64,000 nt of DNA from Microbacterium sp. USTB-Y (lineage in GTDB: Bacteria > Actinomycetota > Actinomycetes > Actinomycetales > Microbacteriaceae): assembly GCF_023703415.1 (NCBI RefSeq), contig NZ_JAGMTU010000002.1:496001-560000 (forward strand), read 5' to 3'. Shown piece by piece: positions 55,914 through 64,000 of this stretch. The notes beneath the pieces were generated by a model, which searched no databases, was not told where the DNA came from, and saw only the letters and a program-made list of their open reading frames with translations. Each line of letters opens with the position of its first letter. Position 1 is the first letter of the stretch. A program made the position numbers and the translations under genes.

Positions 55914-57254
55914 TCAGTCCGTCGCCCAGAGCGTCTCGATGCCGATCGCCGCGCCGAGAATGCGCTCCGCCGCGCGGTGGCCGGAGAGCAGGGCGGCGGT
56001 GACGGTGGCCGGATCGTCCGTCCAGGTCGCTTCCCCCGCGATGTGGAGCCGGTCGCCGACCGGGGTGGCGAGATCGTCGTGGTCGGACGTCGTCGATCCG
56101 AGGGCCATGTAGGCGTAGGCCCCGCGCGAGAAGGGATCGTCCTGCCAGGCCGTGCGGTGCACCTGAGCCGGCGGGACCGCACGATCGCCGTAGAGGCGTC
56201 GCAGCTGCGCCATCACCGACTCGACGACCCGGTCGTCGTCCCAGGTCCGTGTGGCATGGGCCGCGCGCCCCGCCGCGAAGGTCAGCAGGGTCGGCTCGCC
56301 GTGCAGGCCGGTGAGGTCGTACCAGGAGTGCCACCAGTCCCCCGCGGAGCCCTGCTGCCGGATGGCGTAGACGTCGTCCTCCCAGAACCGCACCGGGAAC
56401 CGGAGGAACACCTTCTCGAACGCGTTCATGCGGAGCCGGCTCAGGGCGTCCCGGTTGACCGCGGGCAGGGGCGGCGTGAACCTCACGGTCCCGCTGCGGA
56501 GCACGCCCACCGGCAGCGTGACGACGGCCTCCTGTGCGAGGAAGTCGTCCCGCTCGGTCGTGACGCGGACGCCGTCCGACCAGTCGATCCCGGTGGCCAC
56601 CTGGTTCAGACGGACGTCGAGCCCCTCTGCCAGCCGCATCGGGAGCACGTCGTACCCGTCGGGGAAGACGACCTCGTCGCCGTCGATCGCGTCGTCGTCG
56701 AGGCCGTGCGCTGCGAGCTCGCCGATGACCGCGCCGTACTGCTCCTCTGAGCGATGGGCGAGGTACTCGCGGACCCGCTGCGTGCGCTCCGGATCCCACC
56801 CCTGCCTCTCCAGCACCGCCTCGGTGACATCGCGGTAGGAGGCGTCCGGCGCCGAGCCCGCGATCTCCTCAGCCAGAAGGTCGTCCACCCGGTGGATGTC
56901 TGCGACGAACGCGGCGGCGGCCCCGTCCGGCAAGCGGCGTCCGTCCAGCCCGTAGTACGCGATCGGCCGGCTGTCGGCCTGGTAGCCGCCGACAGTGAAC
57001 TCGTGCATGCGCATGCCGAAGGCCGTCGCGGCCGCTGCGACGGCGCTGCCGTCGATCCCGTGGATCCAGGATGCGCCGAGATCGGTGGGCGACCCGGTGC
57101 GATCCGTGTGCACCCGCCCGCCGACGCGATCGCGTGCTTCGAGGACGATGACCTTCCTGCCGGACCGGGCGAGCAGCCGGGCCGCCGTCAGGCCCGCCAC
57201 TCCGGCCCCGACCACCACGACATCGCAGCGCTCCGTCACGACGACCTCGCTCAC
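55914..57254 (-). CDS. FAD-dependent amine oxidase (monoamine/polyamine oxidase-like)
   Basis: 446 residues. FAD motif VVVVGAGVAGLTAARLLARSGRKVIVLEARDRVGGRV at the N-terminus, DLGASWIHG next, and the FAD C-terminal motif LHIAGEATWTDDPATVTAALLSG. Such enzymes oxidise putrescine, spermidine or aromatic amines to aldehydes. The GTG overlaps the stop of the APC permease (GTGA), so the permease probably imports its substrate. Confidence 0.9.
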   Translation of the reverse strand: MSEVVVTERCDVVVVGAGVAGLTAARLLARSGRKVIVLEARDRVGGRVHTDRTGSPTDLGASWIHGIDGSAVAAAATAFGMRMHEFTVGGYQADSRPIAYYGLDGRRLPDGAAAAFVADIHRVDDLLAEEIAGSAPDASYRDVTEAVLERQGWDPERTQRVREYLAHRSEEQYGAVIGELAAHGLDDDAIDGDEVVFPDGYDVLPMRLAEGLDVRLNQVATGIDWSDGVRVTTERDDFLAQEAVVTLPVGVLRSGTVRFTPPLPAVNRDALSRLRMNAFEKVFLRFPVRFWEDDVYAIRQQGSAGDWWHSWYDLTGLHGEPTLLTFAAGRAAHATRTWDDDRVVESVMAQLRRLYGDRAVPPAQVHRTAWQDDPFSRGAYAYMALGSTTSDHDDLATPVGDRLHIAGEATWTDDPATVTAALLSGHRAAERILGAAIGIETLWATD

Positions 57255-58789
57255 ATTCCGCCGTCGATGGAGCGCGGGAAGTCGGCGGGCTCCTCGGGCA
57301 CCATGACCTCGGTCTCGCGGTTCAGGCTCTCCCCGCGGAAGAACCTCTTGGACCGCGGGAAGAGGTACCAGAGGAACATCAGCACCAGTCCGATCCCGAG
57401 AGAGCCGATGCCCACGACGAACGTCCCGCCGATGCCCCAGATCACGGTGTTGCCGTAGTCGGGCTGCCACATGTCCATCGCCGACTGCACGAACGCCGCC
57501 GCGAGCATGATGCCGCCCAGGAGCGGGAAGAGACCCTTGAAGAAGAAGTCCCGGGCGGAGCGGGTGAGCTCCGCGCGGAAGTACCACACGCACGCGAATC
57601 CGGTGATGGCGTAGTAGAAGGCGATGGCGAGGCCGAGCGACAGGATCGAGTCCTGCAGGATGTTGTCGCTGATCAGCGTCATCCCCACGTAGTACGCGAT
57701 CGCCACCACGCCCATGACGAGGGTCGAGAACGACGGGGTCTTGTACACGGGGTGCACGTCCTTGAACCGGGCCGGCAGCGCGCGGTAGACGCCCATCGCG
57801 AGCGTGCCCCGCGCGGTCGGCAGGATCGTCGTCTGCGTCGAGGAGATCGCGGAGATGACGACGGCGACGACGAGCACCCATCCGAACGGACCCAGCAGCC
57901 CGTCCTTGATCGCGAGGAAGAAGTCGTCGGCGTGGGCCTCGTTCCCCAGCCCCGTCCCCTCGGTCCCGAGGCCCGCGTACATCATCGCCGCGATGGTCAC
58001 CGACACGTAGGTGACGAGCAGGATGACCGTGGTCAGCAGCGCCGCGCGACCGGGGATCCGCTTCGGATCCTTCGTCTCCTCGTTCAGTGCGAGACACGTG
58101 TCCCAGCCCCAGTAGATGAAGAGCGCGAGCAGGATCGCCTGGGTGAACCCGGACCAGGAGGTGAACGCGAACGGGTTCAGCCACTCCCAGGAGAACGGCG
58201 TCGCCCCGGGTGCGGTTCCCGTGGCGAACTGCCATACGGCCGCGACGAGGAAGACGGCGAGGGCCAGGTACTGGATGCCCAGGAGCACGTTCTGGACGCG
58301 CTCGCCGATCTCGACGCCGCGCCAGCTCACCCACGTCATCGCGGCGATGAAGAGCACGGCGACGAGGATGACCCGCAGGTCGTTGTTGGTCACGTCCTGG
58401 CCGAGCAGGGACCAGAAGTAGACGGAGGCGATCTGGGCGAGGTTCGCGAGCACCACCATGCCGGCGACCGCGACGCCCCATCCGCCCATCCACCCGACGA
58501 CGGGTCCGAACGCCTTGGTCCCCCAGGTGAAGGTCGTGCCGCAGTCGGGCACGGCGTTGTTCAGCTCGCGATAGGCGAACGCGATCAGCAGCATCGGCAC
58601 GAAGGCGAGGACGAACGCGATCGGAGCCTGCGCCCCGACGGCGATCACCACCCACCCCAGCGACGCGACCAGCGAGTACACCGGTGCGGTGGACGCGAGC
58701 CCGATGACCGTCGACCCCCACAGTCCCAGCGTCCCCGCTGCCAGTCCCTTGCCCTCGGGGTTGCCCAGATGGATCGGCGTCGTCGACAT
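57251..58789 (-). CDS. APC-family amino acid/polyamine permease
   Basis: 512 residues with 12 helices. GLWGSTVIGLASTAPVYSLV and YRELNNAVPDCGTTFTWGTKAFGPVVGWMGGWG match the GabP/PuuP branch of APC transporters. The C-terminal PRSKRFFRGESLNRETEV tail is charged. It is upstream of the amine oxidase and overlaps it, indicating a two-gene uptake-and-oxidation operon. The pair sits inside the conserved ndk-rne housekeeping block, so it may be a later insertion. Confidence 0.9.
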   Translation of the reverse strand: MSTTPIHLGNPEGKGLAAGTLGLWGSTVIGLASTAPVYSLVASLGWVVIAVGAQAPIAFVLAFVPMLLIAFAYRELNNAVPDCGTTFTWGTKAFGPVVGWMGGWGVAVAGMVVLANLAQIASVYFWSLLGQDVTNNDLRVILVAVLFIAAMTWVSWRGVEIGERVQNVLLGIQYLALAVFLVAAVWQFATGTAPGATPFSWEWLNPFAFTSWSGFTQAILLALFIYWGWDTCLALNEETKDPKRIPGRAALLTTVILLVTYVSVTIAAMMYAGLGTEGTGLGNEAHADDFFLAIKDGLLGPFGWVLVVAVVISAISSTQTTILPTARGTLAMGVYRALPARFKDVHPVYKTPSFSTLVMGVVAIAYYVGMTLISDNILQDSILSLGLAIAFYYAITGFACVWYFRAELTRSARDFFFKGLFPLLGGIMLAAAFVQSAMDMWQPDYGNTVIWGIGGTFVVGIGSLGIGLVLMFLWYLFPRSKRFFRGESLNRETEVMVPEEPADFPRSIDGGM

Positions 58790-58837
58790 GCAAGCGACAG
58801 TAGGGGCATTGCGCCGGAGCGCACAACTCCACGCAGA

Positions 58838-58869
58838 AGGCCCCGTGCTCCCTCGGGAGCACGGGGCCT
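58838..58869. terminator. Terminator after ndk
   Basis: Perfect 15-bp arms (58838-58852 and 58855-58869) with only two bases between them, so the tip opens to a 4-6 nt loop. It lies 16 bp past the ndk stop. Weak U-run in the ndk direction. Confidence 0.8.
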
Positions 58870-58885
58870 CGTGGCGCGCTTCAGC

Positions 58886-59302
58886 TCAGCCGAACCAGAT
58901 GCCGAGCTCGCGCGCGGCGGACTCGGGCGAGTCCGAGCCGTGCACGAGGTTCTGCTGCACCTTCAGCCCCCAGTCGCGGCCGAAGTCGCCGCGGATCGTG
59001 CCGGGTGCGGCCGTGGTCGGGTCGGTGGTGCCGGCCAGCGAGCGGAAGCCCTCGATGACGCGGTTGCCCGCCAGGCGGATCGCCACGGACGGGCCCGAGA
59101 GCATGAACTCGAGGAGCGGCTCGTAGAACGGCTTGCCCTCGTGCTCGGCGTAGTGCGCGGCGAGGAGGTCGCGGTCGGGGTCGACGAGACGGATGTCGAC
59201 CAGCGCATAGCCCTTGGCCTCGATGCGGGCGAGGATCGCGCCGGTGAGGCCGCGTGCGACTCCGTCGGGCTTGACCAGGACGAGGGTCTCTTCGGTGGGC
59301 AT
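58886..59302 (-). CDS. ndk: Nucleoside diphosphate kinase
   Basis: 138 residues, normal length. ETLVLVKPDGVARGLTG and NLVHGSDSPESAARELGIWF, containing the active-site His in NLVHGSD, are diagnostic. Balances NTP pools using ATP. Follows DUF4233 closely on the same strand, a common actinobacterial order. Confidence 0.98.
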   Translation of the reverse strand: MPTEETLVLVKPDGVARGLTGAILARIEAKGYALVDIRLVDPDRDLLAAHYAEHEGKPFYEPLLEFMLSGPSVAIRLAGNRVIEGFRSLAGTTDPTTAAPGTIRGDFGRDWGLKVQQNLVHGSDSPESAARELGIWFG

Positions 59303-59307
59303 GTCAG

Positions 59308-59787
59308 TCACTCTCTGTCGTTTCCAGCGGGGTCGGTGGAGCTGTGCGCGGCGGGGTCTGCCGGACGGGTCGCGGAGCCTGCCGCGCGAGCGGCGCGATC
59401 CGCGCGTCCGCCGACGATCATCGCATAGGCCCACATGCCGCCGAAGACGATCACGACCAGCAGGATCGCGGGCACCAGGATGGCGGACAGCAGGACGATG
59501 ACCTGCAGGATCCATCCCATCACGATTCCCGCCCTGCTGCCCATGAGACCCGCGGCGACGAGCATGGCCACGCCGACGACGGCGCCGCCGACGATGCCCC
59601 ACCACGGCTCGATGTCGGGCCCCAGCGCCTTCAGGCCGAAGATCGTGAGGCCCGCGAGGCCGACCACGATCGCTTCGAAGGCGAGGATGATCGACCCGAG
59701 CTTCTGGGCGAGGCCCCGCGGCGGACGGGCCCGGCGAGGCTTCACCGCGGCGGATCCGGGGGCGGTCTCGTCGGTCACGCGCGCCAT
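59308..59787 (-). CDS. DUF4233-family membrane protein
   Basis: 159 residues with about four helices (LGSIILAFEAIVVGLAGLTIFG and later). DUF4233 proteins sit between folC and ndk in actinobacteria; function unknown. Its start overlaps the folC stop by 13 bp, so it is co-translated. The C-terminal ~35 residues are a polar tail. Confidence 0.88.
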   Translation of the reverse strand: MARVTDETAPGSAAVKPRRARPPRGLAQKLGSIILAFEAIVVGLAGLTIFGLKALGPDIEPWWGIVGGAVVGVAMLVAAGLMGSRAGIVMGWILQVIVLLSAILVPAILLVVIVFGGMWAYAMIVGGRADRAARAAGSATRPADPAAHSSTDPAGNDRE

Positions 59788-61130
59788 CCGCTCTTCCAGT
59801 CCTCATCCGCCGCCAGCGAGATCGCCTCGCCCGCGAGCACGACGGATCCGGCGATGATCACCGCGCGGCGCTCGGCGGATGCGGCCCATTCGCGTGCCGC
59901 GTCCGCGGCGTCGGCCAGGGTCGGGTGCACCGTGGCACGGCCGCCGGCGCGCTCCACGAGATCCGCGATCGCGTCGGGATCGCTCGCGCGATCGGAGTCC
60001 GGGGCGGTCGCGAACACGTGCTCGACCGACGGCAGCAGCGTCTCGACGATGCCGGCCGCGTCCTTGTCGCCGAGCACACCGAGCACGAGGCCCCACTCGT
60101 CGAAGTCGAAGCTGTCCTTCAGGGCAGCGGCGAGGGCGCGCGCGCCGTGCGGGTTGTGGGCCGCGTCCACGACCACGGTCGGGGCGATGCCGAGCAGCTG
60201 CAGACGGCCCGGCGAGGTCGCGCCCTGCAGTCCCTCGGCGAGGACGTCGCCCACGATCGCGTGCTGCGCACCGCCGATGAGCGACTCGACGGCGGCGATC
60301 GCGAGCGCGGCATTGAAGCCCTGGTGCTCGCCGTACAGCGGCAGGTACTCCTCGGAGTACTGCCCGGCAAGACCCCGTACGGTGATCTGCTGGCCGCCGA
60401 CGGCGAGCCGCTGCTCGACGAGGGCGAAGTCCTGGCCTTCGAACGCGATGCTCGCCCCGCGTTCCGCCGCGACCCGGCGCAGCACGGCTTCGGCCTCGGG
60501 CGTCTGCCGCGAGGAGACCACGGCGGCGCCGTCCTTGATGATCCCGGCCTTCACCTCCGCGATCTTCGCGATCGTGTCGCCCAGGCGATCGGAGTGGTCG
60601 AGGTCGATCGGGGTGAACACCGCGACGTCGCCGTCCGCCGTGTTCGTGGAGTCCCAGGATCCGCCCATCCCGACCTCGAGCACGAGGACGTCGATGGGGG
60701 CGTCGGCGCAGGCCACGAAGGCTAGCACGGTGAGCAGCTCGAAGAAGGTGAGCGGCGCATCGCCCGCGGCCTCGAGCTCGGCGTCCACGATCCCGACGAA
60801 GGGCTCCACCTCCTCCCAGGCGTCGGCCACGGCGGCGTCGGCGATCGACTCGCCGTCGATCATGATCCGCTCGGTGAAGCGCTCCAGATGCGGGCTCGTG
60901 AACAGGCCGGTGCGCAGCCCGTGCGCCCGCAGCAGGCTCTCGATCATCCGTGCGGTCGAGGTCTTGCCGTTCGTGCCGGTGAGGTGCACGACCCGGTACG
61001 TCTTCTGCGGGTCGTCCATGAGCTCGAGGAGGCGGGCCGTGCGCTCCTTGCGGGGCTGGACCCACCGCTCCCCCGCGCGCTCCAGCAGCGCGGAGTACAC
61101 GGCGTCGGCGCGCTCACGGTCATCGGTCAT
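59775..61130 (-). CDS. folC: Folylpolyglutamate/dihydrofolate synthase
   Basis: 451 residues. P-loop [12 protein letters not shown] at 49-60 (Lys56), then [51 protein letters not shown] and [11 protein letters not shown]. Adds glutamate to folate. The start overlaps the ileS stop (ATGA), so it is translated with isoleucyl-tRNA synthetase, as in several actinobacteria. Confidence 0.96.
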   Translation of the reverse strand: MTDDRERADAVYSALLERAGERWVQPRKERTARLLELMDDPQKTYRVVHLTGTNGKTSTARMIESLLRAHGLRTGLFTSPHLERFTERIMIDGESIADAAVADAWEEVEPFVGIVDAELEAAGDAPLTFFELLTVLAFVACADAPIDVLVLEVGMGGSWDSTNTADGDVAVFTPIDLDHSDRLGDTIAKIAEVKAGIIKDGAAVVSSRQTPEAEAVLRRVAAERGASIAFEGQDFALVEQRLAVGGQQITVRGLAGQYSEEYLPLYGEHQGFNAALAIAAVESLIGGAQHAIVGDVLAEGLQGATSPGRLQLLGIAPTVVVDAAHNPHGARALAAALKDSFDFDEWGLVLGVLGDKDAAGIVETLLPSVEHVFATAPDSDRASDPDAIADLVERAGGRATVHPTLADAADAAREWAASAERRAVIIAGSVVLAGEAISLAADEDWKSGWRA

Positions 61131-64000
61131 GATGCATCTCCGATCCGGCTCACGGCGACGGCGAAGGCGCCGCGGTTCGCGTAGGTGCCCTTCTCGATGT
61201 CCGCCACGAACTCGGCCGTGGCGAACTCGGCCCCCGCGTCGAGCACGTCCGCCTCGACCGCGAGCGTCTCCTCGGCCACCGCGGCCACGGCGAACGCCGA
61301 GCGGACCGCCGCGGCGTCGTCCGGGTCGGCGAAGCGCAGCTGCAGGCGGATGCGGTCGCTCACATCGAAGCCGGCGTTCTTGCGGGTGTCCTGCACGGCG
61401 CGGATCACGTCGCGCGCGAGGCCCTCCGCCTCCAGCTCGGGCGTGGTCGCGGTGTCGAGCAGCACGAACCCGCCGGTGGGGACGACGGCGAGCGCCTCCC
61501 CTTCCGGGCGTCCCGTGGTCTCCAGGGCGAGCTCGTACTCGTGCGGCTCCAGGGCGATGCCGTCGGCCGTCACCACCCCGTCCTCCTCGGTCCAGAAGCC
61601 GTCCTTCGCGGCGCGGATCACGCGCTGCACGTCCTTGCCGAGCCGCGGTCCGGCTGCGCGGGCGTTGACGCTGAGGCGGTGGCTGATGCCGTACTCCGCC
61701 GCCGTGCCCTCGCCCTGGGCGACGAGCTCGACCGCCTTGACGTTGAGCTCGTCGCGGAGGATCTCCTCGAAGGGCGCGAGCGTCGCCGCGTTCGGGGACA
61801 CGACGGTGAACCGGGCCAGGGGCAGGCGCACCCGCAGCTTCTCCTTCTTGCGCAGCGCGTTGCCGACGCTGGACAGCTCGCGCACGGCGTCCATCGCATC
61901 GCGCACGTCGTCGGCGTGCGGGAACAGCTCGGCATCGGGCCAGTCGGTCAGGTGCACGCTGCGCCCGCCGGTGAGGCCCTGCCACACGCGCTCGCCGATG
62001 AGCGGCACGAGCGGGGCCGCGACGCGGGTCAGCGTCTCGAGCACGGTGTAGAGCGTGTCGAAGGCCTCGGTCGTCGCGGGGTCGGACGGATCGACGCCCA
62101 CCCAGAACCGGTCGCGGGAGCGCCGGATGTACCAGTTCGTGAGCACCTCGGCGAAGTCGCGCAGGCGCGACGCCGCAGTGGTCGAGTCGAGCCCCTCCAG
62201 GTCCTCCTGCACGCCGCGGACGAGGTCGCCCGTGCGCGCCAGGATGTACCGGTCCAGCACGTCGGTCGAGTCCGTGCGCCAGCGCGCCTCGTAGCCGGAG
62301 CCGTCGGGCCCGGCGGCGGCGTTCGCGTAGGTGGCGAAGAAGTACCACGAGTTCCACAGCGGCAGGATGAACTCGCGCACGCCGGCCCGGATCCCCTCCT
62401 CCGTCACGGACAGGTTGCCGCCGCGCAGCACCGAGCTCGACATGAGGAACCAGCGCATCGCGTCGGATCCGTCGCGGTCGAAGACCTCGGAGACGTCCGG
62501 GTAGTTGCGCAGCGACTTCGACATCTTGTAGCCGTCGGATCCGAGCACGATGCCGTGGCAGCTCACGCCGGTGAACGCGGGGCGGTCGAAGAGCGCGGTC
62601 GACAGCACGTGCATGAGGTAGAACCAGCCGCGGGTCTGCCCGATGTACTCGACGATGAAGTCGGCCGGCGAGTGCGAGTCGAACCACTCCTGGTTCTCGA
62701 AGGGATAGTGCACCTGCGCGAACGGCATGGATCCGGAGTCGAACCACACGTCGAAGACGTCCTCGATGCGGCGCATCGTGCTCTTGCCGGTGGGGTCGTC
62801 GGGGTTCGGGCGGGTGAGCTCGTCGATGAACGGGCGGTGCAGATCCACCTCGCCCTCGGCGTTGCGCGGGAGGCGGCCGAAGTCGCGCTCCAGCTCGGCG
62901 AGGGATCCGTAGGCGTCGACGCGCGGGTGCTCCGGGTCGTCGCTCTTCCAGATCGGGATCGGGGATCCCCAGTACCGGTTGCGGCTGATCGACCAGTCGC
63001 GCGCGCCCTCGAGCCACTTGCCGAACTGGCCGTGCTTGACGTTCTCCGGCACCCAGGTGATCTGCTCGTTGTTCGCGAGCATGTCGTCCTTGAAGTCCGT
63101 GACGCGCACGAACCAGCTGGAGACCGCCTTGTAGATGAGGGGGTTCCGGCAGCGCCAGCAGTGCGGGTAGGAGTGCAGGTAGCTCTGCAGGCGCAGCAGG
63201 CGGCCGTTCCCGCGCAGCAGGCGCACGAGCGGCGTGTTCGCGTCCATCCAGAGCTCGCCCGCGACGTCCGTCACGTTCGGCAGGAAGCGCCCGCCCTCGT
63301 CGAGCGACAGGATCGTGGGGATCCCCGCGGCGCCGGCGACGCGCTGGTCGTCCTCACCATAGGCGGGGGCCTGGTGCACGATGCCCGTGCCGTCGCTGGT
63401 CGTGACGTAGTCGTCGACGAGGATCTGCCAGGCGTTCTCGGTGCCCCAGGTCTCGGCATCGGCGTAGTAGTCGAAGAGGCGGTCGTACGTCACGCCGCCG
63501 AGCTCGGCCCCGGTCACCGTCGCGGAGACCGCGGCGAGCGCGTCCTCCGCGCTGTCGTAGCCGAGGTCCTTCGCGTAGCCGCTGAGCAGGTCCCGCGCGA
63601 GCAGGAAGCGGTCGCCCTGGGCGCCCTCGGACGCGCCGTTCGGCCCGACCGGCAGCACGGCGTAGACGATCTCGGGCCCCACGGCGAGCGCGAGGTTGGT
63701 CGGCAGGGTCCAGGGGGTCGTGGTCCAGGCCAGCGCCCGGACGCCCTCGAGGCCCAGGGCCGCCGCCTTCTCCCCGGAGAGCGGGAAGCTCACCGTGACC
63801 GAGGGATCCTGACGCTCCTTGTAGACGTCGTCGTCCATGCGCAGCTCGTGCGCGCTCAGCGGCGTCTCATCGCGCCAGCAGTACGGGAGCACACGGTACC
63901 CCTCGTAGGCGAGGCCCTTGTCGTGCAGGGTCTTGAAGGCCCAGAGCACGCTCTCCATGTAGCTCAGGTCGAGCGTCTTGTAGCCGCGCTCGAAGTCGAC
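61127..64000 (-). CDS. ileS: Isoleucyl-tRNA synthetase, eukaryote-like type 2, 5' end beyond window
   Basis: C-terminal ~957 residues of a long IleRS. The reading frame is open to base 64000 ([17 protein letters not shown]), so the start lies outside. [12 protein letters not shown], rather than the bacterial KMSKSLGN form, and the [29 protein letters not shown] region are of the IleS2 type, the group linked to mupirocin tolerance (family knowledge). It charges tRNA-Ile. First of the downstream folC-DUF4233-ndk chain, with overlapping starts. Confidence 0.95.
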   Translation of the reverse strand, partial: VDFERGYKTLDLSYMESVLWAFKTLHDKGLAYEGYRVLPYCWRDETPLSAHELRMDDDVYKERQDPSVTVSFPLSGEKAAALGLEGVRALAWTTTPWTLPTNLALAVGPEIVYAVLPVGPNGASEGAQGDRFLLARDLLSGYAKDLGYDSAEDALAAVSATVTGAELGGVTYDRLFDYYADAETWGTENAWQILVDDYVTTSDGTGIVHQAPAYGEDDQRVAGAAGIPTILSLDEGGRFLPNVTDVAGELWMDANTPLVRLLRGNGRLLRLQSYLHSYPHCWRCRNPLIYKAVSSWFVRVTDFKDDMLANNEQITWVPENVKHGQFGKWLEGARDWSISRNRYWGSPIPIWKSDDPEHPRVDAYGSLAELERDFGRLPRNAEGEVDLHRPFIDELTRPNPDDPTGKSTMRRIEDVFDVWFDSGSMPFAQVHYPFENQEWFDSHSPADFIVEYIGQTRGWFYLMHVLSTALFDRPAFTGVSCHGIVLGSDGYKMSKSLRNYPDVSEVFDRDGSDAMRWFLMSSSVLRGGNLSVTEEGIRAGVREFILPLWNSWYFFATYANAAAGPDGSGYEARWRTDSTDVLDRYILARTGDLVRGVQEDLEGLDSTTAASRLRDFAEVLTNWYIRRSRDRFWVGVDPSDPATTEAFDTLYTVLETLTRVAAPLVPLIGERVWQGLTGGRSVHLTDWPDAELFPHADDVRDAMDAVRELSSVGNALRKKEKLRVRLPLARFTVVSPNAATLAPFEEILRDELNVKAVELVAQGEGTAAEYGISHRLSVNARAAGPRLGKDVQRVIRAAKDGFWTEEDGVVTADGIALEPHEYELALETTGRPEGEALAVVPTGGFVLLDTATTPELEAEGLARDVIRAVQDTRKNAGFDVSDRIRLQLRFADPDDAAAVRSAFAVAAVAEETLAVEADVLDAGAEFATAEFVADIEKGTYANRGAFAVAVSRIGDAS

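Overview
The window is very GC-rich, with dense short-overlap operons, many GTG starts, several probable leaderless mRNAs and actinobacterial gene families (short ProB, DUF4233, DUF4031, LGFP repeats, TIGR03767-type phosphoesterase). Gene order from ileS to rsfS fits Actinobacteria, and I infer Microbacteriaceae, most likely Microbacterium. There is no rRNA, phage, transposase or CRISPR array. One tRNA-Ala(GGC) is present.

Layout. (1) 1-6.4 kb is an accessory stretch with visibly lower GC than the rest. It holds the 3' part of an acyl-CoA ligase, a convergent PucR-type regulator, a Tat-exported glycine-rich protein and a formylglycine-type arylsulfatase. (2) 6.4-11.6 kb is a carbohydrate operon: LacI repressor, ABC solute-binding lipoprotein, two permeases and a GH130 enzyme. 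Three operator-like sites overlap its promoter. (3) 11.6-23 kb holds an HD protein, a wall-directed LGFP/SGNH hydrolase behind leuS, an App1-type phosphatase coupled to a conserved actinobacterial protein, a ThrE-like exporter, and a coupled set of Tat metallophosphoesterase, lipoprotein and membrane protein. (4) 23-25.4 kb holds a flavin monooxygenase and a GlxA-type regulator.

(5) 25.5-33.6 kb is the most striking part. It contains a pyridoxamine-oxidase-fold protein, an MgtA-like P-type ATPase, phosphoketolase, a P1B-type metal ATPase and a divergent universal stress protein. Three of these genes (pyridoxamine-oxidase-like, phosphoketolase, USP) have a near-perfect DosR/DevR-like box exactly 34 nt before the ATG, and a hexamer at -12 to -7 that would make each mRNA leaderless. 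I read this as a hypoxia or dormancy stress island.

(6) 33.6-40.2 kb holds tRNA-Ala, a LysR regulator, and an Orn/Lys/Arg decarboxylase, APC transporter, tandem USP and LysA-like decarboxylase. (7) 40.2-44.9 kb has intergenic repeats, a YdeP-type molybdo-oxidoreductase with FdhD, and a TetR/membrane protein pair with two palindromic operators.

(8) 44.9-64 kb is the conserved housekeeping block on the minus strand: ileS, folC, DUF4233, ndk, rne, rplU, rpmA, obgE, proB, proA, nadD, rsfS. It is interrupted by an APC permease/flavin amine oxidase pair and by plus-strand VKOR and DUF4031 genes. ileS runs off the right edge. All calls are by reading; no database search was run.
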